In this document: in pieces, positions 17,971-26,006 of the stretch
Layout of the letters: every line of letters begins with the position of its first letter
Numbering within the stretch: the stretch's first letter is position 1
Source: Brachyspira aalborgi
GTDB lineage: Bacteria > Spirochaetota > Brachyspiria > Brachyspirales > Brachyspiraceae
Assembly: GCF_008016455.1 (NCBI RefSeq)
Contig: NZ_SAXU01000001.1
Location: 1,612,001-1,676,000 of the forward strand
Direction of reading: 5' to 3'
DNA: 64,000 nt
The notes under the pieces: model-generated
Seen by the model: only the letters and a program-made list of their open reading frames with translations
Databases searched by the model: none
What the model was told of the DNA's origin: nothing
Program-made: the position numbers and the translations under genes

Positions 17971-18741
17971 TTAATCGAAATCTAATTTTTGCGAATTTGA
18001 AACGAAATCTCTATTTAAGAAAAATAAAGCAATTATAATTTTAAAATATGTGTCGAATAAATATAATAATATTCTCGATAAAAAATAATATAATAAACCT
18101 TCTCTCGTATCTGCAGGAGCGGAAGGAAACGATATTATAAAAACATTTTCAAAAAAAACTATAAAAGAAAGCATAAATAAAGCTTTAAAAAATTTCGGTT
18201 TTATTAAACTTGCAGAATATTTTATAGCGTCTATTCCCCAAGTATGCCTTAAAGCGCAAATATTATTTGTAAACATAAACAAAACTACGAAAATCAAACC
18301 AGGAATTATAAAGAAAGCCAATCCGAAAAAAACTATTATCATATATATAAAAGAAGTTATTATTGCGGGAAGAATAACTTTAACGCTTTTTTTTATCGCC
18401 CAAAATGCCGTTCTTATTTTTTTATTTATCATAACCTCTACTAAAAAAGATATTGATAAAACTGAAATTATATCTAAAAACCAAGATAAAAAAGTATTAA
18501 TATAAAATCCTTCATTGACTTCGTTTTTAAACCAATTTATAAAATCCTCAAAAGTTTGAATTTTTAAAGGGTCAAGAATAGTCGGCGGAAAATAAGCGGT
18601 AGTTAATATTATAGGAATTCCGCATATCATAGCGATTAAAAAGAAGTTAAAAAAATTATACCTAAATATAGAAAAAGATATTGTAAATAAATCTAAAATT
18701 TCTAAATCTTTTTTTTCTAACTCTTTTCTAAAGGATGGCAT
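17971..18741 (-). CDS. Hypothetical multi-span membrane protein (256 aa)
   Basis: Unrecognised integral membrane protein with about five or six hydrophobic spans, for instance FFNFFLIAMICGIPIILTTAYF near residues 30-50 and a cluster including IIVFFGLAFFIIPGLIFVVLFMF. The segment after it (WGIDAIKYSASLIKPKFFKALFM) is a typical cytoplasmic loop of proteins in the DUF975/YciC-like group, so membership of that loose superfamily is possible. It converges with flaB and lies 200 bases from the BFD-like gene. No function can be assigned. Confidence 0.6.
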   Translation of the reverse strand: MPSFRKELEKKDLEILDLFTISFSIFRYNFFNFFLIAMICGIPIILTTAYFPPTILDPLKIQTFEDFINWFKNEVNEGFYINTFLSWFLDIISVLSISFLVEVMINKKIRTAFWAIKKSVKVILPAIITSFIYMIIVFFGLAFFIIPGLIFVVLFMFTNNICALRHTWGIDAIKYSASLIKPKFFKALFMLSFIVFFENVFIISFPSAPADTREGLLYYFLSRILLYLFDTYFKIIIALFFLNRDFVSNSQKLDFD

Positions 18742-18899
18742 AATTTTTCCTATTATTAATAATAAACATAATAATTTTAACTTATAGTAGTATAAATTAC
18801 AAATAAAAATTATTGATTTTTTATTAATATAGCTTAAATAAATATTGAATTTTATTTATTAAATGTTAAAATATTAAAGTAATAATGAGGATATGAATT

Positions 18900-19139
18900 A
18901 TGGATTTGACTATAGAAGATTTGAAATGCCAAACGGCTTTAAATTACGATAAAGAATTATGCGTTTGTAAAAAAGTCTCTTACAGAACTATTTATAAAGA
19001 AATAGTAGAAAATAAATTAATTACAGTCGAAAGCATTGCCGAAAAAACAACCGCTTCTACGGGCTGCGGCGGATGCGTAAATAGAATAGAAAGCTTGATA
19101 GAATACGCTAAAAAGAATAATTTTGAGCCTTTGCCATAA
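18900..19139 (+). CDS. BFD-like [2Fe-2S]-binding protein
   Basis: A 79-residue protein with the four-cysteine pattern of bacterioferritin-associated ferredoxin domains: C21-x-C23 and C56-x-x-C59, separated by about 32 residues. In this fold the cysteines bind one [2Fe-2S] cluster at a helix-turn-helix. Motif TGCGGCVNRIE is typical. Such stand-alone proteins take part in iron release or iron-sulfur or NifU-like electron transfer; the partner is not evident here. A GAGG ribosome-binding site is present 12 bases upstream of the ATG. Confidence 0.85.
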   Translation: MDLTIEDLKCQTALNYDKELCVCKKVSYRTIYKEIVENKLITVESIAEKTTASTGCGGCVNRIESLIEYAKKNNFEPLP

Positions 19140-19400
19140 TTTGATTTAAATTAATTGTTATGACTGAATGTTTTAAATAAAGTCAAAATTTCTTGTTCTT
19201 TTTTTGATGCCAATACTAGACTATAAAGCTGACAGACAACATAACAATAATAAAGATAGAAACAGCAATTTTAAATACGGCGAAGGCAAATATATTAAAC
19301 TTAATTAAAAATAAAAAATCAAAAGCAAAATAAGTATTTATTAATAATATTTGTTAAGCTTTTTATAATATTTAATAATTTCTTATTTTAGTTAAACATA
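19140..19400. other. Non-coding stretch before the tandem elements
   Basis: I see no coding sequence, terminator or clear promoter in this AT-rich stretch. A run of small frames (around 19210-19310) encodes nothing recognisable and may be a gene remnant. Confidence 0.4.
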
Positions 19401-19404
19401 AAAG

Positions 19405-19514
19405 AGACGGAAGAGCAATCAACCGTCCCTTTTACTATTTAATGAGTCTAATATGAAAAAACTTTTATCTATCACATATTTAGACGAATAAATCTCAAAA
19501 AAGTTCCCGAGTAA
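19405..19514 (+). repeat. Tandem unit of unknown element, copy 1
   Basis: The unit has a hairpin GACGG (19406-19410)/CCGTC (19423-19427) followed by a CCTTTT tract, then GAGTCTAATATGAAAAAA, a 12-codon frame (19453-19491) ending TTAGACGAATAA, and AAAAAAGTTCCCGAG. A second copy begins 160-166 bases later with the same order of parts. No function is known. Confidence 0.7.
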
Positions 19515-19566
19515 TTTCCTTTTATTTAAAAAAATTTTAAAAATTATTTAGAAATTTTAAAATAAA

Positions 19567-19688
19567 GGACGGACTATATTAAATAATCCGTCCCCTTCTA
19601 AATATTGAGGAGTCTCATATGAAAAAAAATTACTTATTTATCGTATAGTTAGACGAATAATTTTAAAAAAAGTTCCCGACTAAATTAT
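19567..19688 (+). repeat. Tandem unit of unknown element, copy 2
   Basis: Hairpin GGACGGA (19567-19573)/TCCGTCC (19587-19593) followed by CCTTCT, then TGAGGAGTCTCATATGAAAA with a good ribosome-binding site, a 9-codon frame from 19619 (TAG in place of the Tyr of copy 1), TTAGACGAATAA and AAAAAGTTCCCGAC. The hairpin stem is kept by compensating changes relative to copy 1, whose stem is shorter. Confidence 0.7.
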
Positions 19689-19704
19689 AATTAACGCAAT
19701 TTTT

Positions 19705-19733
19705 TTGACAAATTGACAAATATTTTATATAAT
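19705..19733 (+). promoter_or_regulatory. Sigma70-type promoter of the UDP-xylose synthase gene
   Basis: TTGACA at 19705-19710, 17 bases, TATAAT at 19728-19733: a perfect consensus. A second TTGACA at 19713 is out of phase with the -10. The start codon is 36 bases downstream of the -10. Confidence 0.8.
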
Positions 19734-19768
19734 ATAGCTTAATATTAAATTAAAAAAGGCTTTATATA

Positions 19769-20707
19769 ATGAAAAGAATTATAATTACGGGCGGAGCAGG
19801 TTTTTTAGGCTCTCATTTATGCGAAAGATTATTAAACGAAGGAAATCATATAATATGCGTTGATAATTTTTTTACAGGCTCTTATGAGAATATTAAACAT
19901 TTAAAGAATAATAAAAATTTTGAAATTATAAGGCATGATATAATTGCGCCAATTCATATAGAATGCGATGAAATATATAATTTTGCCTGTCCAGCCTCTC
20001 CTATTCATTATCAAAGAAATCCTGTTCATACTTTTAAGACAAGCGTTTTGGGAATTTTAAATATGCTTAATTTGGCGAGAGAATGCAACGCGAGATTGCT
20101 TCAAGCGTCAACGAGCGAAGTTTATGGCGACCCTTTGGAGCATCCGCAAAAAGAAACCTATTGGGGACATGTAAATCCTGATGGAATAAGAAGTTGTTAT
20201 GACGAAGGAAAACGAGGAGCGGAAACTTTAATGATGGATTATAATAGACAATATAAAACCGATATAAAAATAATTAGAATATTTAATACTTATGGACCGA
20301 GAATGAACGAAAATGATGGAAGAGTCGTTTCAAATTTTATTATTCAAGCTCTTAAAAATATTCCTATTACGGTTTACGGAGACGGAAGTCAAACGAGAAG
20401 TTTTTGCTACTGCGATGATTTGATTGACGGAGCTGTAAAAATGATGAATAGCGAAAATTTTATTGGTCCCGTTAATTTAGGAAATCCTATAGAAATGCCC
20501 GTTATAGATTTTGCTAAAATTATAATTAAGGCGACTAATTCAAAATCTGAAATAATATTTAAAGAACTTCCAAAAGACGACCCCGTTAAAAGACAACCCG
20601 ATATAAGCCTTGCTAAAGAAAAACTTAATTGGCAGCCAAAATATAATCTTGAGGACGGACTTAAAAAAACTATAGAATATTTTGAGGATTATCTTAAAAA
20701 TAAATAA
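19769..20707 (+). CDS. UDP-glucuronate decarboxylase (UDP-xylose synthase)
   Basis: A 312-residue extended SDR. The NAD-binding GGAGFLGSH (residues 8-16), the [12 protein letters not shown] segment, [13 protein letters not shown] with the substrate Ser/Thr and acidic pair, and [11 protein letters not shown] with the catalytic Tyr and Lys are those of UXS enzymes, in particular the P-A-S-P and E-G-K-R signatures. The enzyme oxidises and decarboxylates UDP-glucuronate to UDP-xylose, a donor for surface glycans. It has its own consensus promoter. A UDP-glucose dehydrogenase needed to supply the substrate is not in this window. Confidence 0.9.
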   Translation: MKRIIITGGAGFLGSHLCERLLNEGNHIICVDNFFTGSYENIKHLKNNKNFEIIRHDIIAPIHIECDEIYNFACPASPIHYQRNPVHTFKTSVLGILNMLNLARECNARLLQASTSEVYGDPLEHPQKETYWGHVNPDGIRSCYDEGKRGAETLMMDYNRQYKTDIKIIRIFNTYGPRMNENDGRVVSNFIIQALKNIPITVYGDGSQTRSFCYCDDLIDGAVKMMNSENFIGPVNLGNPIEMPVIDFAKIIIKATNSKSEIIFKELPKDDPVKRQPDISLAKEKLNWQPKYNLEDGLKKTIEYFEDYLKNK

Positions 20708-20738
20708 TATATTAAAATTGTAATTAAATAATTTAACT

Positions 20739-21293
20739 TTAAGAAATCAAACCTTTCACAGACTCCGCTCCCGCATTCAAAGCCTTCTCATTGCCAGGCA
20801 GAAATTCTTTTTTCCTCTCTCCAAAAACTTTTATAAAAGCCTGTTGAATGCTCTCAAACGAAACTATATTATCCAAAGAAAGCAAAGCGCCAAGCATAAC
20901 CATATTTGCCGCTCTTGAATTTCCCAAATCGCCCGCTATTTTATTAGCTTCCACATAAGCGACTTTTATATCGTCTCTTTCGGATTTTTTTTCAATAAGA
21001 GAAGAATTTATTAAAAGCACTCCGCCAGGCAAAATATCTTTTTCAAATTTCGTCAAAGAAGGAAGATTCATTATAACCGCAGCCGTAGCGTCATGCGATA
21101 TTAAAGGCGAACCTACTAATTCATCGCTTACAACAACAGAACAGTTTGCCGTTCCTCCTCTCATTTCGGGACCGTATGAAGGACACCAAGTGACATGCTT
21201 ATTTTCTATCATTCCTGCATAAGCGAGCATTTGTCCCATAGACATAACGCCTTGTCCTCCGAAACCTGCAAAAATAATTCTTTCAGTTTTCAT
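20739..21293 (-). CDS. 2-oxoacid:ferredoxin oxidoreductase, gamma subunit (VorC-like)
   Basis: A 184-residue subunit with the nucleotide-free gamma fold: FAGFGGQGVMSMGQMLA near the start, then PSYGPEMRGGTANC, the usual motif of gamma subunits of KorC/VorC/PorG. With the alpha, beta and delta subunits immediately upstream, it completes a four-subunit enzyme that oxidatively decarboxylates a 2-oxoacid to acyl-CoA and reduces ferredoxin. Best guess of substrate is a branched-chain oxoacid (3-methyl-2-oxobutanoate), because the alpha subunit looks like VorB, but 2-oxoglutarate is possible. It lies 12 bases after the beta gene. Confidence 0.9.
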   Translation of the reverse strand: MKTERIIFAGFGGQGVMSMGQMLAYAGMIENKHVTWCPSYGPEMRGGTANCSVVVSDELVGSPLISHDATAAVIMNLPSLTKFEKDILPGGVLLINSSLIEKKSERDDIKVAYVEANKIAGDLGNSRAANMVMLGALLSLDNIVSFESIQQAFIKVFGERKKEFLPGNEKALNAGAESVKGLIS

Positions 21294-21305
21294 AAACGCC
21301 TCCTA

Positions 21306-22037
21306 TTAATCGTTTCTAAAATTTCCCATAGGATAATGAGGAATCAAATAATCTCTTATCCATTGATGCGATTCTGTTGGAGATATTCCCCAATTTGTAG
21401 TGCAACTTGTAAGCATCTCAACTATTGAAAAACCTTTTCCTGCAATTTGATTTTCAAAAGCTTTTTTAGTCGCCATTTTTGCCTTTCTTATATTTGCTGG
21501 CGTATCCAAAGAGACTCTTTCTACAAATGTAGCTCCTTCTATTGTAGCAAGCATTTCGCATACTCTTATAGGTTTTCCCGCTCTTGCAAAATCTCTTCCC
21601 GCTTGAGTAGTTGTAGTTCTCTGTCCTTCAAGAGTCGTAGGCGCCATCTGTCCGCCCGTCATTCCATAAATTGCATTATTCAAAAATATTACGGTTATAT
21701 TCTCTCCTCTTGCCGCGGCATGAATTATTTCGGCAGTTCCTATAGCGGCTAAATCTCCGTCTCCTTGAAGAGTAAAAACCACGCTATCTGAAACCGCTCT
21801 TTTTATTCCCGTTGCAACGGCTGGCGCTCTGCCATGCGCTGCTTGTTGCATATCGCAATTAAAATATTTATAAGCCAAAACGCTGCATCCAACCGAAGCT
21901 ATTCCAACCGCTCTATCTAAAACATTAAGCTCTTCCAAACATTCTGCAATTATTCTCTGAGAAGTTCCATGCATACAACCAGGACAATAATGCGTTCTTA
22001 CATCCGTTAAGCCTTTAGATTTTTCAAAAACTATCAT
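21306..22037 (-). CDS. 2-oxoacid:ferredoxin oxidoreductase, beta subunit (TPP-binding)
   Basis: A 243-residue thiamine-diphosphate-binding subunit. It shows HYCPGCMHG near the N-terminus, the thiamine motif LQGDGDLAAIGTAE followed by NNAIYGMTGGQMAPTT, and VGCSVLAYKYF. The Cys-x-x-Cys at the start is also typical. The beta subunit holds TPP for decarboxylation of the oxoacid. The start overlaps the alpha stop by four bases (ATGA), showing coupling within the vor operon. Confidence 0.93.
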   Translation of the reverse strand: MIVFEKSKGLTDVRTHYCPGCMHGTSQRIIAECLEELNVLDRAVGIASVGCSVLAYKYFNCDMQQAAHGRAPAVATGIKRAVSDSVVFTLQGDGDLAAIGTAEIIHAAARGENITVIFLNNAIYGMTGGQMAPTTLEGQRTTTTQAGRDFARAGKPIRVCEMLATIEGATFVERVSLDTPANIRKAKMATKKAFENQIAGKGFSIVEMLTSCTTNWGISPTESHQWIRDYLIPHYPMGNFRND

Positions 22038-23092
22038 AAAATTCCTCCTGCAAATTCTTTTATATGTTCTATTATTTCATGTGAAGTCGGCACAATGCCT
22101 CCCGCTTTCCCAAAAAATTTAACGGGAACTTTGCATTCGCATGCCAATTTTATATCGTCTATCATTTGTCCCATACTCATTTCAATACTAATATACATTT
22201 TACAGTTATTATTATTCTTAAATTCTTTTTCAGGGAATGGCCATAAAGTTATAGGTCTTATCATTCCTATTTTTTTATTTTCGCCTCTAAAAGTATCGAC
22301 TACTTCTCTGCAAACTCTCGACATAGTGCCGTAAGAAACCAATATGATATCGGCGTCTTCGGTAAAATATTTTTCAGCTCTCGCTTCTTTCTCTTTAATT
22401 AATTTATATTTTTCTTGCAAATTAAGATTATGTTTATATAATAAATCAGCCTCTAAATATAAAGAATTAACTATATTTTTTTCTCTCTTTCCTCTCATTC
22501 CGTTTGTAGCCCAAGTTTTTTCTTTTATTTCGTATTTTGGTTTATAAATAATTTCAACAGGTTCCATCATCTGCCCAATAAAACCGTCCGCCGCAACATA
22601 AACGGGCGTTCTATAATAATCCGCTAAATCAAACGCTTCCATTATCATATCGCTCGCTTCCTGCAAATTAGAAGGCGCAAGAACGGGGCAATTATAATCT
22701 CCGTCTCCGCCGCCTTTAGTCATCATATTATAATCGCTTTGTGAAGGCTGTATTCCTCCAAGTCCAGGTCCGCCGCGCATAACATTAAGTATAACCGCTG
22801 GAATTTCTGCAGCGGCAAGATATGATATTCCTTCTTGCTTTAAAGCTATTCCTGGCGAAGACGATGAAGTCATAGCTCTCGCTCCCGCTCCGCCCGCTCC
22901 ATAAACCATATTAATCGCAGCAATTTCGCTTTCCGCTTGAACGAAAGAACCTCCCGATTCAAACATTGCTTTAGACATAAACTCTGGAATCTCGTTTTGA
23001 GGCGTTATCGGATAACCGAAAAAACATTTGCATCCCGCAGCTATTGCAGCGCTTGCCATAGCCTCGTTTCCTTTCATTAATTTTTTAGCCAT
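22034..23092 (-). CDS. vorB: 2-oxoacid:ferredoxin oxidoreductase, alpha subunit (VorB-like)
   Basis: A 352-residue alpha subunit, close in pattern to proteins annotated as 3-methyl-2-oxobutanoate dehydrogenase subunit VorB: MKGNEAMASAAIAAGCKCFFGYPITPQNEI, then EIAAINMVYGAGGAGARAMTSSSSPG and GGPGLGGIQPSQSDY. These form the pyrimidine-binding and CoA-handling surfaces. Full length for the family. The enzyme lets an anaerobe ferment branched-chain amino acids or assimilate carbon with ferredoxin as electron carrier. Upstream is the ferredoxin-like delta subunit, 12 bases away. Confidence 0.9.
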   Translation of the reverse strand: MAKKLMKGNEAMASAAIAAGCKCFFGYPITPQNEIPEFMSKAMFESGGSFVQAESEIAAINMVYGAGGAGARAMTSSSSPGIALKQEGISYLAAAEIPAVILNVMRGGPGLGGIQPSQSDYNMMTKGGGDGDYNCPVLAPSNLQEASDMIMEAFDLADYYRTPVYVAADGFIGQMMEPVEIIYKPKYEIKEKTWATNGMRGKREKNIVNSLYLEADLLYKHNLNLQEKYKLIKEKEARAEKYFTEDADIILVSYGTMSRVCREVVDTFRGENKKIGMIRPITLWPFPEKEFKNNNNCKMYISIEMSMGQMIDDIKLACECKVPVKFFGKAGGIVPTSHEIIEHIKEFAGGIL

Positions 23093-23104
23093 ATTATATT
23101 CTCC

Positions 23105-23350
23105 TTATTTTTCATTTGCTTTATTTTTATTATCCAATCTCTCTACGACTATGCATAAATCTGGACACATAATAGCGCAGTTGGTGCATCCTATACATTT
23201 TTCCATATCCGTAACCGAAGCTGGATAATATCCCCAAGAATTCATATTATCTTTATCTAAATATAATATTTTAGTAGGGCAAACTGAAACGCAATTTGAA
23301 CAGCCCTTACATTGTTCTTTATCGATTGTTACTCTGCCTTTATTAGCCAT
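23105..23350 (-). CDS. 2-oxoacid:ferredoxin oxidoreductase, delta (2x[4Fe-4S] ferredoxin) subunit
   Basis: An 81-residue ferredoxin with two clusters: C14, C17, C20, C24 and C52, C55, C58, C62, each C-x-x-C-x-x-C-x-x-x-C-P. It passes electrons from the alpha/beta active site to free ferredoxin. I chose the ATG at 23350 (MANKGRVTID) because a clear GGAGG lies seven bases upstream; an in-frame upstream start at 23407 would add a lysine-rich extension with no homologous look. It is the first gene of the delta-alpha-beta-gamma operon. Confidence 0.92.
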   Translation of the reverse strand: MANKGRVTIDKEQCKGCSNCVSVCPTKILYLDKDNMNSWGYYPASVTDMEKCIGCTNCAIMCPDLCIVVERLDNKNKANEK

Positions 23351-23641
23351 ATTGCCTCCATTATTTTTTATAAAAATTGCTCGCTTAAAAATTATAATCG
23401 CTTGCATTTTTATTTTATCGCTATTTTCTTAATTAAAATTTACAATATTAATAAAAATTGTCAATAATTATAATTAACTAATATTAATAGCTGCAAATAT
23501 CTAAATTATATAATATTTTTAATTTATAGTTATTTTTTAATTAAAATTTATTTTGTAATTTTAAATAAAAATATTATAATCAATCGATAGCTTTTATTTA
23601 ATTTATTTAATTAATAAAAATAATTTTTTTGAGGAGAAAAT

Positions 23642-24808
23642 ATGCTTAAATATAATTCCAATGAAATACTTGATTATATAATAAAAAACAGAAGATATTT
23701 GCATTCAATTCCCGAGCTTGGCGGAAATCTTCCAAAAACGAGAGAATTTGTTATAAAAAAATTGGAAGAGCTTAATATAGAATATACGAAAAATAAAAAA
23801 GATTCGGGAATTATTGCATATATAAAAGGCAATGATAAAAATAATAAAACAGTCGCGTTAAGAGCGGATATGGACGCTTTGCCGATTAAAGAAGAAACAG
23901 ACTTTGAATATAAATCCTGCAATAATAATATGCATGCTTGCGGGCATGATGTTCATACGGCTATTTTATTAGGAGCTGCAAAAATACTTTCTGAAAATAA
24001 AGATAAAATTAACGGAACGGTTAAACTTTTATTTCAAACGGGAGAAGAAACGGGAACGGGCGCAAAAATAATGATAGAAGAAAACGCGCTTGAAAATGTT
24101 TCTGCAATATTTGGAGTTCATATTGGAAGTTTCGCTCCAGATACTCCAAATGGAACTTTTATTATTCAAGAAGGACCGATTATGGCTTCTGCAGACCAAT
24201 TGATTATAAGAGTTAAAGGAAAAGGTACGCATGGAGCTTATCCGCATTTTGGAGTGGACCCGATAATAATATCGGCGGAGATAATCAACGGACTTCAATC
24301 GATAATAACGAGAGAAATAAAATCTTCCGAAAATGTTTTACTTTCTTTATGCAGAATAAACGGAGGAAGCGCTTTTAATATAATTCCCGATATGGTAGAA
24401 ATAGAAGGAACTATAAGAACTTTTAATAACGAATTGAGAGATTATTTTATTAAGAGAATAAAAGAAAAATCAAAACTCATTGCAGAATCTATGCTTGGAG
24501 AATGCGAAATAGAATTAGTCGAATATGCATGCGTTACGAATAACGATAAAAATATTACGGAAAGCGTAAGAAAAACAGCGGAAAAATTATTTTCAAAAGA
24601 AGCGATTTGGGATAAATATTTTAATCCTTCTATGGGAGGCGAAGATTTTTCTTATTATCTTAAAAAAGTCGCGGGATGTTTCGCTTTATTTTCTACGATT
24701 ACGGAAAAGAATATTCCGAATCATAATAATAAATTTGAAGTCAATGAAAGCAAATTAAATATGCCCTCTGAACTTATGGCAAATTGGGCGGTTGATTTTA
24801 AAATTTAA
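23642..24808 (+). CDS. M20 family amidohydrolase (N-acyl-amino-acid/hippurate hydrolase type)
   Basis: A 388-residue zinc metallopeptidase-like hydrolase. Metal-binding motifs are ALRADMDALPI, HACGHDVHTA, and FQTGEETGTGA with the catalytic Glu, then FGVHIG and the late GGEDFSYY carrying the last metal ligand. The central domain (about 180-290) is the dimerisation insert. Members cleave N-acyl amino acids, hippurate or indole-amide conjugates; the exact substrate cannot be read from sequence. The start has GAGGAG seven bases upstream. It is monocistronic in a convergent neighbourhood. Confidence 0.9.
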   Translation: MLKYNSNEILDYIIKNRRYLHSIPELGGNLPKTREFVIKKLEELNIEYTKNKKDSGIIAYIKGNDKNNKTVALRADMDALPIKEETDFEYKSCNNNMHACGHDVHTAILLGAAKILSENKDKINGTVKLLFQTGEETGTGAKIMIEENALENVSAIFGVHIGSFAPDTPNGTFIIQEGPIMASADQLIIRVKGKGTHGAYPHFGVDPIIISAEIINGLQSIITREIKSSENVLLSLCRINGGSAFNIIPDMVEIEGTIRTFNNELRDYFIKRIKEKSKLIAESMLGECEIELVEYACVTNNDKNITESVRKTAEKLFSKEAIWDKYFNPSMGGEDFSYYLKKVAGCFALFSTITEKNIPNHNNKFEVNESKLNMPSELMANWAVDFKI

Positions 24809-24852
24809 CTTTATTAATTAAATTAAATTTTTAAAATTAATTTTCTTTAATC

Positions 24853-24891
24853 TGGATTGCCACTCCTTCGCTTCGTTCGGCTCGCAATGTC
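24853..24891. repeat. REP-like repeat Y copy
   Basis: GGATTGCC...GGCTCGCAATGTC, the reverse orientation of the element at 36999-37074. Quasi-palindromic extragenic repeat lying after the M20 gene. Confidence 0.65.
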
Positions 24892-24958
24892 GGGGAAATG
24901 GATTTTTTAGTTTCTGCTTATTTTAGCCGAATTTTTTAGATTTTTTTAAAATAAATGC

Positions 24959-24986
24959 TTGACAAATTTTTTTAAAATGTTATAAT
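24959..24986 (+). promoter_or_regulatory. Sigma70-type promoter of pentamer locus A
   Basis: TTGACA (24959-24964), 16-base spacer, TATAAT (24981-24986). The same context (ATGCTTGACA...AAATGTTATAATTT) recurs at 56577, which suggests a shared promoter module. Confidence 0.8.
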
Positions 24987-25034
24987 TTGCATACAATTTA
25001 ATAAATAGCCGAAGGAAAGAATTTCGGTTTAAGG

Positions 25035-25109
25035 ATGTTTAACTTGAATAATCTAGAACAGAACAGAACAGAACAGAACAGAACGCTATTATTATCTTCT
25101 AAACAATAA
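25035..25109 (+). CDS. Short ORF reading through the (AGAAC)6 array, locus A (out of frame)
   Basis: From ATG 25035 (or TTG 25044, better spaced from the AAGG at 25031) translation enters the pentamer array, giving EQNRT repeats, and stops at TAA 25107 after 24 codons. With one more AGAAC unit (or two fewer) the frame would instead continue without a stop to TAA 25276-25278, giving about 82 residues with LNFYILQISKAF and a hydrophobic and basic tail. That longer stop codon overlaps the ribosome-binding site of the lipoprotein gene (ATG 25289). A hairpin CCGAA/TTCGG (25009-25027) precedes the start. Coding status is inferred from frame openness and from the similar loci at 56.6 and 63.9 kb. 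Confidence 0.5.
   Translation: MFNLNNLEQNRTEQNRTLLLSSKQ
25055..25084 (+). repeat. Pentanucleotide array (AGAAC)6
   Basis: Six perfect AGAAC units. Loss or gain of a unit moves the downstream frame; the frame open for 63 codons after the array is reached with seven or four units. Confidence 0.97.
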
Positions 25110-25288
25110 TTTAAATTTCTATATATTACAAATTTCAAAAGCGTTTAAATTTTTAAGCGCTTCAATTTTATTGCAAAAATTTTTATCAAATAAAAAACTA
25201 ATATTTGAATTATCTCAATTCAATCAAAATTTTAATTTCGCAAGAAACATTTATTTAAATGTTTTTAATAAAAATTAAGGAGTGTAGT

Positions 25289-25879
25289 ATGAAACTACTA
25301 AAAAAAATTACAATCTTATTATGCTTTTTGTCTTTGATAGCTTTCGTAAGCTGTAGCGCCGAAGATAAAAGCGGAGTAAAAGAAAAGGACAATGCCGATG
25401 GAACTGAAATTACAGGCGGCGGAAAAAGTGGAAATTCTGGAACGGGTGGAAGCGCTGGAACAGGTGAAGGCTCTGGAACGGGCGGCGGAACTGAAACTAC
25501 CGAAACTGGAAATTTTCCTCCACCTGCGGGAACATATAGAGACGATAATGTTTGGAATACATGGCATGATACTAGTGACGATACTAAAGTTTCTAAACTC
25601 GATGAAAATACTACTAGGATAACAGGAAGGTCTAAAATAACAAGTGGCAATGGCGGTGGGCAAGCATTTGGTTTTGATATTTCAAAATGGAAGAAAACAA
25701 TCAAAGATGGAAAAGAATCTAAATATGAGGCAGTCGATATAGTAGTCGAAACAGGTTATAATTTTACAGATATTAGTATAGTTTATTATTACGATTCTTC
25801 AACTTTAGAAATAACTTTTAAAAGTAAAAGTAGTAGTGTAGACGACTGCTTATTTAAAGGAACTAAAATATCCGAATAA
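25289..25879 (+). CDS. Surface lipoprotein with Gly/Thr-rich linker
   Basis: A 196-residue lipoprotein. Signal peptide KLLKKITILLCFLSLIAFVSC ends in a lipobox with Cys as the probable acylated residue. A low-complexity linker rich in Gly, Ser, Thr and Glu follows (about residues 40-85), then a compact beta-rich domain to the end. The linker is unusual in this AT-rich genome and would let the domain extend from the membrane. The start ATG has TAAGGAG nine bases upstream, whose TAA is the stop of the long ON-state form of the locus A leader ORF, so expression may depend on the pentamer count. Function unknown. Confidence 0.75.
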   Translation: MKLLKKITILLCFLSLIAFVSCSAEDKSGVKEKDNADGTEITGGGKSGNSGTGGSAGTGEGSGTGGGTETTETGNFPPPAGTYRDDNVWNTWHDTSDDTKVSKLDENTTRITGRSKITSGNGGGQAFGFDISKWKKTIKDGKESKYEAVDIVVETGYNFTDISIVYYYDSSTLEITFKSKSSSVDDCLFKGTKISE

Positions 25880-25940
25880 TATTTATTTTAGTTTAAAATT
25901 GCCATTAATAATATAAATATAATTTTAAACTTTCAAGTTA

Positions 25941-25977
25941 AACGGGCGAGGTTAAAACTTCGTCCGTTGTTTTTTAT
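25941..25977 (+). terminator. Rho-independent terminator of the lipoprotein gene
   Basis: AACGGGCGAGGT (25941-25952) pairs with ACTTCGTCCGTT (25957-25968), with G-U pairs, followed by GTTTTTTATTT. A near-identical hairpin follows lysC at 28895. Confidence 0.88.
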
Positions 25978-26006
25978 TTGTATTAAAATTAAAAAAGAAG
26001 TGGGAT

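Noticed and set aside
19405-19688. Two-copy direct repeat considered as a CRISPR remnant
   Set aside because: Spacing and content are wrong: the conserved parts are hairpin, start and 3' box, not a short repeat with unique spacers.
23351-23407. Upstream start for the ferredoxin subunit
   Set aside because: The extension is lysine-rich and unlike ferredoxins. The ATG at 23350 has a clear GGAGG.
25319-25704. Opposite-strand and alternate-frame ORFs within the lipoprotein gene
   Set aside because: They arise from the G/C-rich Gly/Thr linker and have no start signals or homology.
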